64,000 nucleotides of DNA, taken from Hellea sp. GTDB taxonomy: Bacteria; Pseudomonadota; Alphaproteobacteria; Caulobacterales; Maricaulaceae. The notes beneath the pieces were generated by a model. The model was not told the DNA's origin. It worked only from the letters and a program-made list of their open reading frames with translations, and made no database searches. The position numbers were made by a program, and so were the translations under genes. Shown here piece after piece: positions 1 to 7,011 of this stretch. The stretch lies in the NCBI GenBank assembly GCA_020629545.1, contig JAHDDC010000003.1, positions 1 through 64,000 of the forward strand, given 5' to 3'. The first letter of the stretch is position 1, and each line of letters starts with the position of its first letter.

Positions 1-92
1 CCCGCGACTAATACCGGGATCGACACTATCCGGCTAATCGTCAGAATATTCGGTAGCTTGGCCCGAAAGCCGATAACGGGTTTATCCGTCAT
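1..92 (-). CDS. pgsA: Phosphatidylglycerophosphate synthase PgsA, N-terminal fragment (cut by window edge)
   Basis: Reading leftward from an ATG at 92 gives about 30 residues beginning MTDKPVIGFRAK and running off the window. The segment 'LPNILTISRIVSIPVLV' matches the first helix of bacterial PgsA, the membrane CDP-alcohol phosphatidyltransferase that joins CDP-diacylglycerol and glycerol 3-phosphate to start phosphatidylglycerol synthesis. The ORF track misses it because it has no stop inside the window. Its start lies inside the last codons of the upstream PgsA-like gene (11-bp overlap), so the two are probably translationally coupled. I see no good ribosome binding site of its own. The catalytic motif lies outside the window, so intactness cannot be judged. 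Confidence 0.7.
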   Translation of the reverse strand, partial: MTDKPVIGFRAKLPNILTISRIVSIPVLVA

Positions 93-750
93 TAGCTGGC
101 AGGTTCTTTTGAGTTAAAAGACTAAGCCCGGTCAATAGTGACAACAAAGCGCCAAACCACAAAAGGCCTAAGCCAATATTCCAGACCTGATTTGTAGTAC
201 GGCCGTAAACATCCATGACGTTTTCATCATTGGACATTATTGTTTCAAGCCAGACGGATAACCATGGTGCCGCCAAGAGCAAACATACAGCCAGCATGAT
301 AGTTGCGGTCTTGAGATTACCAAGTCGCGTTTCCGGCCAACCGTGACGTGAAAGTTCGAACCCTTTGACCAGGCCGACTATAATCTCTCGAAAAATAATG
401 ATGCCTGCGGGCACAGCTAAAAGCCAATTCAACGACCCTTTTGTCATGACGACGTATAAAATTGCTGCAAGTGTCCCCGTCATAAGTACAGTGTCGGCTA
501 TATCATCAAACCAACCGAATTTGCGAAATCGTGATGTTTCTGCGCCGCCGGTGACATCGTCAAAAAAATCAGTCAAAGCTGCTATGGCAAAGATTATAAA
601 TGCCAATAAGGCCGTATTCGTATCAGGCCAGCCTTTGGCAATTACTAAAAACATAATAACCGGGGTAAGCAATAGTCGTATGAGCGTCAGGCCGTCTGCA
701 AATGCCCCGCCTGCGCGTTTCATTTCATTGTCATTCGTGGAAGTATTCAT
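82..750 (-). CDS. PgsA-like CDP-alcohol phosphatidyltransferase paralogue with degenerate active site
   Basis: This 222-residue protein has about five hydrophobic segments and aligns by eye with PgsA throughout: 'LTLIRLLLTPV' near residue 21, the catalytic region near 61-85, 'FREIIVG' near 120 and 'GNLKTA' near 144. The family signature is DxxDGxxAR...GxxxDxxxD. Here it reads 'DFFDDVTGG' followed by 'FGWFDDIAD': the Gly after the second Asp is Asp, the Ala-Arg pair is Gly-Gly, and the last Asp is one residue too close. It may therefore be inactive, use another substrate or act as a partner. It overlaps the 3' end of uvrC by 20 bp and the true pgsA by 11 bp, so all three are probably co-transcribed. 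Upstream GGCGGA may serve as a weak ribosome binding site. Confidence 0.8.
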   Translation of the reverse strand: MNTSTNDNEMKRAGGAFADGLTLIRLLLTPVIMFLVIAKGWPDTNTALLAFIIFAIAALTDFFDDVTGGAETSRFRKFGWFDDIADTVLMTGTLAAILYVVMTKGSLNWLLAVPAGIIIFREIIVGLVKGFELSRHGWPETRLGNLKTATIMLAVCLLLAAPWLSVWLETIMSNDENVMDVYGRTTNQVWNIGLGLLWFGALLSLLTGLSLLTQKNLPANDG

Positions 751-2587
751 AAATAATATCCGCCAGTTTTTGGCTTACCCCTTCGACTTTTATCAGCTCC
801 GCTTTGGTCGCGTTTTTTACTGCTTTGGCAGAACCAAAATGCGAAAGCAATGCTCTTTTGCGTCCTGATCCTACGCCCGGAATACCATCAAGCGGATTGG
901 ATTTCATCTGTTTTTTTCGGCGCGCGCGATGCGTTCCGATCGCAAATCTATGAGCTTCATCTCGTAATCGTTGCAAATAATACAATACGGACGTTCGAGG
1001 CGGGAGCGTAAACTCTGTACGTCCGGGCATATGAAATGTTTCCCGCCCAGCATTTCGGTCAGGCCCTTTGGCAATGGCAACCAAGGTGGTTCTTTCAAGT
1101 GCGCCAAGCTCTTCGAGTGTTTCCCGAACCGCTGATAATTGTCCCTTTCCGCCATCAATGACAACGAGATCGGGCCATATAAGCGCGTCGTCTTTCAATA
1201 AGCGCGAAAACCGCCGGCGCATAACTTCGCGCATCATCGCGTAATCATCTCCGGGTTCGGTCTCTACGTCTTTGATATTGAAGGTCCGATATTCTTTCTT
1301 TTCAAGTCCTTCCGGTCCCGCGACGATGAATGCGCCGATCGCATTTGTACCCTGAATATGACTGTTATCGTATACTTCTATTCGGTCAGGCGGCGCCTCC
1401 AAATCCAGACTGTCGGCCAGTTGCTTGAGAAGTTTGGTTTGCGACGCTGTTTCAGCCAATTTACGGGCAAGGGCTTCTTCGGCGTTTTTAACAGCCATGT
1501 TGACAAGTTTTTTCTTTTCGCCGCGCTTTGGTGTGGAAATAGAAATATTTAGGCCCGAACGTTCAGAAAGCGCGGTCTGTAATAGTTCGTTGCTGGGGAG
1601 GTCTTCACTAACAAAAATAGACTTTGGAATCGGCTTGTTCATGTAAAACTGTGCTAGGAAAGCATCGAGGACCTTGGCCGGATCATCGTCTTTGCTGTGC
1701 CGCGGGAAGTAAGCATTATTGCCCCAGTTTTGACCCGCTCTAAAAAAGAAAACCTGAACGCAGCTTTGTCCGCCGCCCGAATAGATTCCGATAACATCGC
1801 CTTCGGCAAAGCTCTCACTCGTTGCACCTGTTGAACTGCCTGTAATCTGCGCTAGCGCATTGAGCCTGTCTCTAAATTCAGCCGCTTTCTCAAAATTTAA
1901 GTCCTTGGATGCGGCGTGCATATGGTCTTGCAACCGATTTCTAAGTTTGTCTGATTTGCCCTGAAGGAAATCCTCTGCATCACGAATAAGCTCTCCATAA
2001 CCAGCATTATCGATTTCGCCGGTACAGGGGGCTGAACACCGTTTTATCTGATGGAGCATGCAGGGGCGTGTTCGTGCGTCATAAACACTATCGGAGCAAT
2101 TCCTGAGTCTAAAAGCCCGTTGTAGCGTATCCAGTGTGCGGTTAACGGCCAGGGCGCTGGCAAAAGGACCGTAATAGTCGCCTTTTATCTTTTTAGCTCC
2201 ACGGTGTTTCTTAATCTGAGGTGCGTCATGGTCTTTTCGAACGAGAATATATGGGAAGCTTTTATCGTCGCGTAGGAGTATATTGTAACGCGGCTTGAGT
2301 TTTTTAATGAGACTCGCTTCCAGTAAAAGAGCTTCGGTTTCACTTCCGGTGACGACAAATTCCATGCGTCTTGTTGCTCTGATCATGCGCTGCAATCGTA
2401 TGGGGTGACGCTTATAACTGGTATAGGCCGTAACCCTTTTTTTGAGATGTTTGGCTTTGCCGACGTACAGAACGACCTCATTCTCGTCATACATGCGATA
2501 CACGCCTGGTTTTAGCGGTAGGCGTTTTACGTAATCTGCTATCAGCGCAGGGCCGAATAAATTTTCTGTGTCTGGATTTTCCGACAT
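731..2587 (-). CDS. uvrC: Excinuclease ABC subunit C
   Basis: UvrC makes both incisions around bulky DNA lesions in nucleotide excision repair after UvrA/UvrB load. The 618-residue length is normal for the family. Domains in order: GIY-YIG nuclease near residues 25-105 ('GVYRMYDENEVVLYVGKAK'), Cys-rich linker near 165-190, UVR motif near 230 ('NFEKAAEFRDRL') for UvrB contact, RNase H-like endonuclease near 400-540 ('YDNSHIQGTNAIGA'), and a C-terminal helix-hairpin-helix pair near 565-615 ('IPGVGSGRKRALL'). It lies between folB and the PgsA-like gene on the same strand; uvrC beside pgsA is a familiar proteobacterial arrangement. No clear ribosome binding site precedes the ATG at 2587. Confidence 0.97.
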   Translation of the reverse strand: MSENPDTENLFGPALIADYVKRLPLKPGVYRMYDENEVVLYVGKAKHLKKRVTAYTSYKRHPIRLQRMIRATRRMEFVVTGSETEALLLEASLIKKLKPRYNILLRDDKSFPYILVRKDHDAPQIKKHRGAKKIKGDYYGPFASALAVNRTLDTLQRAFRLRNCSDSVYDARTRPCMLHQIKRCSAPCTGEIDNAGYGELIRDAEDFLQGKSDKLRNRLQDHMHAASKDLNFEKAAEFRDRLNALAQITGSSTGATSESFAEGDVIGIYSGGGQSCVQVFFFRAGQNWGNNAYFPRHSKDDDPAKVLDAFLAQFYMNKPIPKSIFVSEDLPSNELLQTALSERSGLNISISTPKRGEKKKLVNMAVKNAEEALARKLAETASQTKLLKQLADSLDLEAPPDRIEVYDNSHIQGTNAIGAFIVAGPEGLEKKEYRTFNIKDVETEPGDDYAMMREVMRRRFSRLLKDDALIWPDLVVIDGGKGQLSAVRETLEELGALERTTLVAIAKGPDRNAGRETFHMPGRTEFTLPPRTSVLYYLQRLRDEAHRFAIGTHRARRKKQMKSNPLDGIPGVGSGRKRALLSHFGSAKAVKNATKAELIKVEGVSQKLADIIYEYFHE

Positions 2588-2638
2588 GATGTTAAGTTAA
2601 GCAGAACCGGGCACGGCGCAAGAGCGTCAGAGAAAAAT

Positions 2639-3040
2639 CTATCGCCGCCTAATTACTTCGACTCCCGCTGCATCAGCTTTTAGCAGGGCCTGAGGTTTAG
2701 CGATACTTACAGCACATGACTTGACCCGTGGATCAGCTAATGCCCAATCGGCAATGCGCCCAGCGAGGGTTTCGACCAATTGCACGTGAGCTTCCAGCGC
2801 AATTTCTTCAGCTTTCTCCGCAACGGTCGCATAATCAAGAGTTTCATGAAGCCGATCCTGTTTCGGGATCGGCATATCACCCATGTCAAGTTCGACATCA
2901 ATAATTACGGGTTGGGTTTCCTCGTGTTCATGAGGGTGCACTCCAATAGATGCTTGGACCAAGAGGCCTCGAACATAAATTCGGGTTGTCCGCCCCGAGC
3001 TTTCACCTTTGATCCGGTTCAGAAAAGATTTTCGAGCCAT
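2639..3040 (-). CDS. folB: Dihydroneopterin aldolase
   Basis: FolB converts 7,8-dihydroneopterin to 6-hydroxymethyl-dihydropterin and glycolaldehyde in folate synthesis. The 133-residue protein has the T-fold hallmarks: 'GLLVQASIGVHPHEHE' near residue 25, 'LDYATVAEKAEEI' near 67, 'VETLAGRIADW' near 87 and the Lys-bearing strand 'CAVSIAKPQAL' near 107. Its ATG follows GAGAAG, and it begins 13 bp after the SDR gene upstream. Together with the QueD-like gene and the pteridine-reductase-like SDR it forms a compact pterin-handling operon. The slightly long basic N-terminus ('MARKSFLNRIKGES') is unusual but sits at the only plausible start. Confidence 0.9.
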   Translation of the reverse strand: MARKSFLNRIKGESSGRTTRIYVRGLLVQASIGVHPHEHEETQPVIIDVELDMGDMPIPKQDRLHETLDYATVAEKAEEIALEAHVQLVETLAGRIADWALADPRVKSCAVSIAKPQALLKADAAGVEVIRRR

Positions 3041-3053
3041 AATTCTTCTCTCG

Positions 3054-3791
3054 CTAAGTGTTTGACCAGATTAGATGTTGGCCGCCATCGATTGCGATCA
3101 TTTGTCCTGTCACTGACTTTGCCGCCAAAAGATATCTGACGCCGTGAAGAATGGTATCTGGTGGCGATCCTTCTCCCAATAGGGTTGAGGCACTCTCATT
3201 CGCAAACATCTTTTCGTCCTGTACCTTGTTTTGGAGCGTCGGGCCTGGGCCTATGCCATTAACTCGAATGTTTGGGGCCAGCGCCTGAGCCATTGTCTTG
3301 GTCGCCGACAGAAGAGCCGCTTTCGATATCCCATAAGTAAAATAGGTTGGGTCCGGCGCTAGGACGCGTTGATCAATCATATTGATGATAGAGCCAGATT
3401 GATTCTCGGGCAATTGCGCGGCGAAATCTTGTGAAAGCTTTACCGGTGCGTGCAGATTGATTTCCATGTGGTGGTCATAGCTACCGCGAGAGAAACTGGC
3501 TATCCGGTCGTCCTGAAAAGTAGAGGCATTATTTATCAAAGCCGTCAGAGGCCGATTGGCCAGTTCTCTGGCTTCGTCTACTAATTCATTGCGTTCTGAC
3601 GGAATAGCTAGGTTGGCAGAAAGGGCGAAGGCTTTTCCGCCGCCGCTGTTAATTGCATTTACAAGTGCTTCTGCTTTTTTTGCAGAACGGTTGTAATGAA
3701 TGACAACCGTCCAGCCATCATGAGCTAAACCTTTTGCTAAATGAGCACCAATGCGAGCTGCCGCCCCCGTTATCAAAACGGTTCCACTCAT
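3054..3791 (-). CDS. SDR-family oxidoreductase of the pteridine reductase / FolM type
   Basis: I start this 245-residue protein at the ATG at 3791 (MSGTVLITG), which overlaps the QueD-like gene's stop as ATGA; the longer ORF merely runs into that gene. The NADPH site has the pteridine-reductase form TGxxxRxG ('TGAAARIG') with 'HYNRS' after strand 2 and 'NNAS' near residue 86, all typical of PTR1/FolM rather than generic SDRs. The usual catalytic Ser position reads 'NMIDQR' (Asp, as in PTR1), followed by 'YGISK' for Tyr and Lys. The likely role is reduction of a dihydropterin to its tetrahydro form. Placement between a QueD-like gene and folB supports pterin work; the exact substrate is unknown. 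Confidence 0.82.
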   Translation of the reverse strand: MSGTVLITGAAARIGAHLAKGLAHDGWTVVIHYNRSAKKAEALVNAINSGGGKAFALSANLAIPSERNELVDEARELANRPLTALINNASTFQDDRIASFSRGSYDHHMEINLHAPVKLSQDFAAQLPENQSGSIINMIDQRVLAPDPTYFTYGISKAALLSATKTMAQALAPNIRVNGIGPGPTLQNKVQDEKMFANESASTLLGEGSPPDTILHGVRYLLAAKSVTGQMIAIDGGQHLIWSNT

Positions 3792-4177
3792 GTTTTTGGA
3801 GCCCGTTTTATTCGGGCGCGTTCGCCGCAAGATGGCCGTCCAACTTCAACACATGAAAGACCTGGAAGTTTGGGCTCAAGTCGATCAAAAATCCAGAGCG
3901 CTATTTGCTCTAGGGCAGGCTGCTCTAGGCCCTCAATTTCATTCAATACGGTATGATCTAGAGGAGCGATTTCAGCTGTAATGATTTGATCAATTTTCCA
4001 AAGATCCCGAATCCAGCCTTTTTCCTCTTGAGCATTGCCTTCAATCCTGACCGTGCCATTGAAAGAGTGTCCGTGAATTTTTTTAAACAAATCGTTCGCA
4101 TCGGCATGGCCAAAATAGTGTGCCGCTTCAAACTGGAAATCTTTTTCGATTTCAAATGTCAGATCAGTCTTGTCCAT
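3788..4177 (-). CDS. QueD/PTPS-family protein lacking the catalytic Cys and pterin-anchoring Glu
   Basis: At 129 residues it aligns closely with 6-carboxy-tetrahydropterin synthase (QueD). The zinc ligands are present in 'FEAAHYF' and 'KIHGHSF', as is the catalytic Asp-His of 'LDHTVLN'. The distance from AAH to HGH equals that in E. coli QueD, so the alignment is unambiguous. The CxxxHGH cysteine is Phe ('FKKIHGH'), and the C-terminal Glu that anchors the pterin (KET in QueD) reads 'GRP'. PTPS-III proteins have Glu at the Cys position, but this one does not. It therefore probably catalyses a different reaction on a pterin-like compound or has lost activity. It is the first gene of the operon with the SDR and folB. 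Confidence 0.8.
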   Translation of the reverse strand: MDKTDLTFEIEKDFQFEAAHYFGHADANDLFKKIHGHSFNGTVRIEGNAQEEKGWIRDLWKIDQIITAEIAPLDHTVLNEIEGLEQPALEQIALWIFDRLEPKLPGLSCVEVGRPSCGERARIKRAPKT

Positions 4178-4202
4178 AATGATAGAGCCATATCACAATG
4201 GC

Positions 4203-5174
4203 TTAAGCCATGCCAAACTTGGCTTGAGCGCCCAGATATAACATGTATGCGATGACGAATGCTAATCCGGTTTTCCGCCCGATAGGACTACGCCCTAAGA
4301 TAAACACAAGTAAAACAATAGACGTGATTAGCATGACCCAAAAGTCGAAAACGAAAAACTCTTTCTTTATCGACAGCGGACCAGCCAGCGCAGCTGCGCC
4401 GCCAACCGCGAAAAGATTAAAGACATTTGATCCCAGTACGTTACCGATTGCGACTTCAGGATGACCGCGATACGCGGCTACAACGACGGTCGCTATTTCC
4501 GGTAGCGAGGTTCCAATTGCGACGATCGTTAGGCCGATGACGGCCTCGGGAACACCTAAAATTTCTGCGATATTTGTTGCGTGGTCGACAATCAATTTTC
4601 CTCCGACAACGAGACCAACTAAACCGATTAAAACAAATAGTACTGACTTGAGTTGGTGCGCGGGAAGACCGTCTTCGCCTTCCTCGATTTCTGTCATTTC
4701 AGCGAGTATTGGGTCATCAGCTCCGGCTTTTGCCAGTCTAAACATATACACCAGATAGGTGATTATCCCAAAAAACAAGATTGCCCCCTGCCAAATTTGT
4801 AATGGATTGGCGAGAAAGGCGAGGAAAATAAAAATGATAGTTGCAGCCACGCAAATAAATGCGTTTCTGGCAACGCCGGGCATATTGGTCGGAATAGCCA
4901 TGATCATGGCCGGAATACCCAGCGCCAATAAAACATTGGCGACATTTGATCCAACAATGTTACCCGATGCGAGCTGACTGGCGTTGTCCCATACGGCTTG
5001 TACCGCAACAACAAGTTCCGGTGCCGACGTTCCGAAAGCAACAATAGTTAAACCCACAATAAGGGGCGGTACGCCCCAGTGTCGCGCCAGTGATGCGGCT
5101 CCTCTGACCAGGAGGTCGCCACCGACGATAAGGACAACAATCCCTATGACGAGAAGTAACGAACTAAGCGCCAT
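4203..5174 (-). CDS. Calcium/sodium antiporter of the YrbG/CaCA family
   Basis: The 323-residue inner-membrane protein consists of two inverted five-helix halves. Each carries the ion-binding alpha repeat: 'GTSAPELVVAV' near residue 48 with 'GSNVANVLLALG' near 75, and 'GTSLPEIATVV' near 222 with 'GSNVFNLFAVGG' near 248. A charged cytoplasmic loop ('EMTEIEEGEDG') separates the halves. The family exchanges Na+ for Ca2+; direction and ion preference cannot be read from sequence. It begins 15 bp after a tiny membrane ORF on the same strand. The ribosome binding site is weak (GAG about 9 bases upstream), hinting at coupled translation. Confidence 0.92.
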   Translation of the reverse strand: MALSSLLLVIGIVVLIVGGDLLVRGAASLARHWGVPPLIVGLTIVAFGTSAPELVVAVQAVWDNASQLASGNIVGSNVANVLLALGIPAMIMAIPTNMPGVARNAFICVAATIIFIFLAFLANPLQIWQGAILFFGIITYLVYMFRLAKAGADDPILAEMTEIEEGEDGLPAHQLKSVLFVLIGLVGLVVGGKLIVDHATNIAEILGVPEAVIGLTIVAIGTSLPEIATVVVAAYRGHPEVAIGNVLGSNVFNLFAVGGAAALAGPLSIKKEFFVFDFWVMLITSIVLLVFILGRSPIGRKTGLAFVIAYMLYLGAQAKFGMA

Positions 5175-5189
5175 TACGCTATAACTCGA

Positions 5190-5324
5190 CTAGTCGAACC
5201 GCTTGAATTCAAGAATATTCAAACCGCCAAACAGTAGAATAAGAACAATGAATCCAAACATAGCTGGATTAATTGAGAACAGACCGAAAATACTTAGTCC
5301 GCCGCCTGCCAGGATAAGGCCCAT
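5190..5324 (-). CDS. Predicted 44-residue membrane peptide (not in the ORF track)
   Basis: An ATG at 5324 opens a 44-codon frame, MGLILAGGGLSIFGLF..., ending at TAG (5190). GGAG lies eight bases before the ATG in a good Shine-Dalgarno position. The peptide is nearly all hydrophobic with two short candidate membrane segments (about residues 2-17 and 19-35) and a charged tail 'EFKRFD'. It ends 15 bp before the antiporter start, so the two could form an operon. No family is recognised. A chance hydrophobic ORF is possible, but the ribosome binding site, the clean charged tail and the position argue for a real gene. Confidence 0.5.
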   Translation of the reverse strand: MGLILAGGGLSIFGLFSINPAMFGFIVLILLFGGLNILEFKRFD

Positions 5325-5432
5325 TTGAAACTCCAAAAAATATTTCGCGGTCTATAACGTGCTTTACTAAAAAGGCAAAGCGTTGTTGAAAATATGCGTC
5401 ATTTTACCATTAATAGGTGAACGGGAGATTAT

Positions 5433-5792
5433 ATGGCTAAAGTTTTAGGTTTGGGGGGCATTTTTTTTACCTGTAATGATGTGGATGCATACAGAAAATG
5501 GTGGGCTGACCACATGAGAGTGGATGTTACGGACTGGGGTAGCTTTGAGTGGTCCGCAGACGGGAAGGGGCAGACGATGATGTCACCATTTAAATCTGAT
5601 TCGGACTACCTATCGCCGTCGCGGGAAAGATTTATGATCAATCTACGGGTAGACGACGTTGCAAAGCTGATTGAGCGGGCCCGGAACGGAGGGGCAACTG
5701 TTATTGGCGAAGTCGAAGACACTGATTACGGTATTTTTGGCTGGTTTATTGATCCGGAAGGGATAAAGATAGAATTATGGCAGGAAGCATAA
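5433..5792 (+). CDS. VOC (glyoxalase/bleomycin-resistance) superfamily protein
   Basis: A 119-residue single-domain VOC protein with the paired beta-alpha-beta-beta-beta pattern: 'GIFFTCNDVDAYRKWW' near residue 9 and 'FMINLRVDDVAKLIERA' near 68, closing with the typical 'FIDPEGIKIELWQ'. GGGAG precedes the ATG by six bases. Only the C-terminal Glu of the usual metal set is obvious; the first strand has Phe/Thr where glyoxalases have His, so it may bind a ligand without a canonical metal site. No substrate can be assigned. It stands 25 bp before kbp on the same strand, which does not clearly suggest a function. Confidence 0.8.
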   Translation: MAKVLGLGGIFFTCNDVDAYRKWWADHMRVDVTDWGSFEWSADGKGQTMMSPFKSDSDYLSPSRERFMINLRVDDVAKLIERARNGGATVIGEVEDTDYGIFGWFIDPEGIKIELWQEA

Positions 5793-5817
5793 AGCTTCCG
5801 TTTATGAGGAGACAAAC

Positions 5818-6273
5818 ATGTTTGGAATGGTTCCATTTGTAAAAATGGCGGGGCGCGGCCTTGGCAAAATTTTTAAAGGCCGTGAAGCCAAAGAAAAATT
5901 AGAAAACGAAGTTAAAGAAATGGGCTTACCGCAAGACGGTATTGAGATCGATGTCGATGATGACGGAAAAGTCAAAGTTTCTGGAAAAGCGGCGACGCAG
6001 GAAATGAAAGAAAAGATTATTCTGGCCGTCGGAAATGTGGAAGGCGTTGGTGAGGTTGAAGACGGTATCGAAACCGAAGATAATGCGACGGCATCACAAT
6101 TCCATACGGTTGTATCAGGCGATACTCTCTGGAAAATCTCAAAGACTTACTACGGGAAGGGGTCCCGCTACCCGGAGATATTTGAAGCCAATCGTCCTAT
6201 GCTGAGCCACCCGGATAAAATTTATGTTGGGCAAGTTCTGCGCATACCGGCCGATAATTCAGAAATGGCGTAA
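5818..6273 (+). CDS. kbp: Potassium-binding protein Kbp (YgaU-like, BON + LysM)
   Basis: This 151-residue protein matches E. coli Kbp (149 residues) along its length. It has a charged N-terminus, a BON domain near residues 35-88 ('KVSGKAATQEMKEKIILAVGN') and a LysM domain near 100-147 ('HTVVSGDTLWKIS', 'IFEANRPML', 'KIYVGQVLRIP'). The join 'TASQF' between the domains is also as in Kbp. Kbp is a soluble K+ sensor needed for normal growth at high potassium. There is no signal peptide, as in the E. coli protein. GAGGAG stands eight bases before the ATG. The next gene, yafK, starts only 6 bp after the stop, so the two are probably co-expressed. Confidence 0.92.
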   Translation: MFGMVPFVKMAGRGLGKIFKGREAKEKLENEVKEMGLPQDGIEIDVDDDGKVKVSGKAATQEMKEKIILAVGNVEGVGEVEDGIETEDNATASQFHTVVSGDTLWKISKTYYGKGSRYPEIFEANRPMLSHPDKIYVGQVLRIPADNSEMA

Positions 6274-6279
6274 TTTTAA

Positions 6280-7011
6280 ATGAGGGTATTCCGATCGTTC
6301 GGATTGCTCCTTTCAGCAATATTGCTCGCGGGTTCAGCCTGCGAGCAAGCGCGGTCAGATCGTTCGAAATTCGCGATTGAACGCCAAACTCCAAAAATCA
6401 CGACGACACTTCAAAACCAAGGCCAAAAGGTCGGCGCCCCTGTCTTTATACGCATAATTAAATCGGTTGATGGGTCGCTGAGCGACGGATATCTGGAACT
6501 TTTTCTCGCTGATGAGTCTGGGGCTTTTCAAATATATAAGTCGTGGCCCATTTGCACCTACTCAGGCACGTTAGGTCCAAAACTTAAAGAAGGCGATGGG
6601 CAGTCGCCCGAGGGGTTTTATTTTGTAACACCAGGCCAAATGAATCCAAATTCGAGCTATCATCTGAGTTTTAATTTGGGTTTCCCGAATGCTTATGATC
6701 GGGCCCATGGCCGAACGGGTAGTTTTTTGATGGTCCATGGCAATTGTGTTTCCATCGGCTGCTACGCCATGACCGACCCGGTTATTGAAGAGATCTATAC
6801 AATTATGAGTTCGTCTTTTGATGAAGGTCAGCCTTTCATAAGAGTCCATATTTTTCCGTTTCAAATGACAGAGGAAAATCTGGCAAAAGTCGTCGACAAT
6901 AGAAACGTCGAGTTCTGGTTAAATCTGAAAGAGGGATGGGACCATTTTGAACACTATAAGCGCCCACCAGGTGTATCGGTCGAAAATCGAGCTTATGTGT
7001 TTAGCCACTAG
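6280..7011 (+). CDS. yafK: YafK/DpaA-type L,D-transpeptidase-fold enzyme
   Basis: The 243-residue exported protein has a hydrophobic leader ending around 'LLAGSACEQA' (a signal peptide, possibly a weak lipobox) and a YkuD-fold catalytic domain. The catalytic motif 'MVHGNCVSIGCYAMTD' near residue 153 supplies His, Ser-Gly and the nucleophilic Cys. Flanking segments 'LGFPNAYDRAHG' and the tail 'RPPGVSVENRAYV' match E. coli YafK, reported to cut the link between Braun-type lipoprotein and peptidoglycan. It therefore likely edits protein-wall attachment. It starts 6 bp after kbp with no clear ribosome binding site of its own. Its TAG stop shares the CTAG tetranucleotide with the convergent cytochrome gene. 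Confidence 0.9.
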   Translation: MRVFRSFGLLLSAILLAGSACEQARSDRSKFAIERQTPKITTTLQNQGQKVGAPVFIRIIKSVDGSLSDGYLELFLADESGAFQIYKSWPICTYSGTLGPKLKEGDGQSPEGFYFVTPGQMNPNSSYHLSFNLGFPNAYDRAHGRTGSFLMVHGNCVSIGCYAMTDPVIEEIYTIMSSSFDEGQPFIRVHIFPFQMTEENLAKVVDNRNVEFWLNLKEGWDHFEHYKRPPGVSVENRAYVFSH

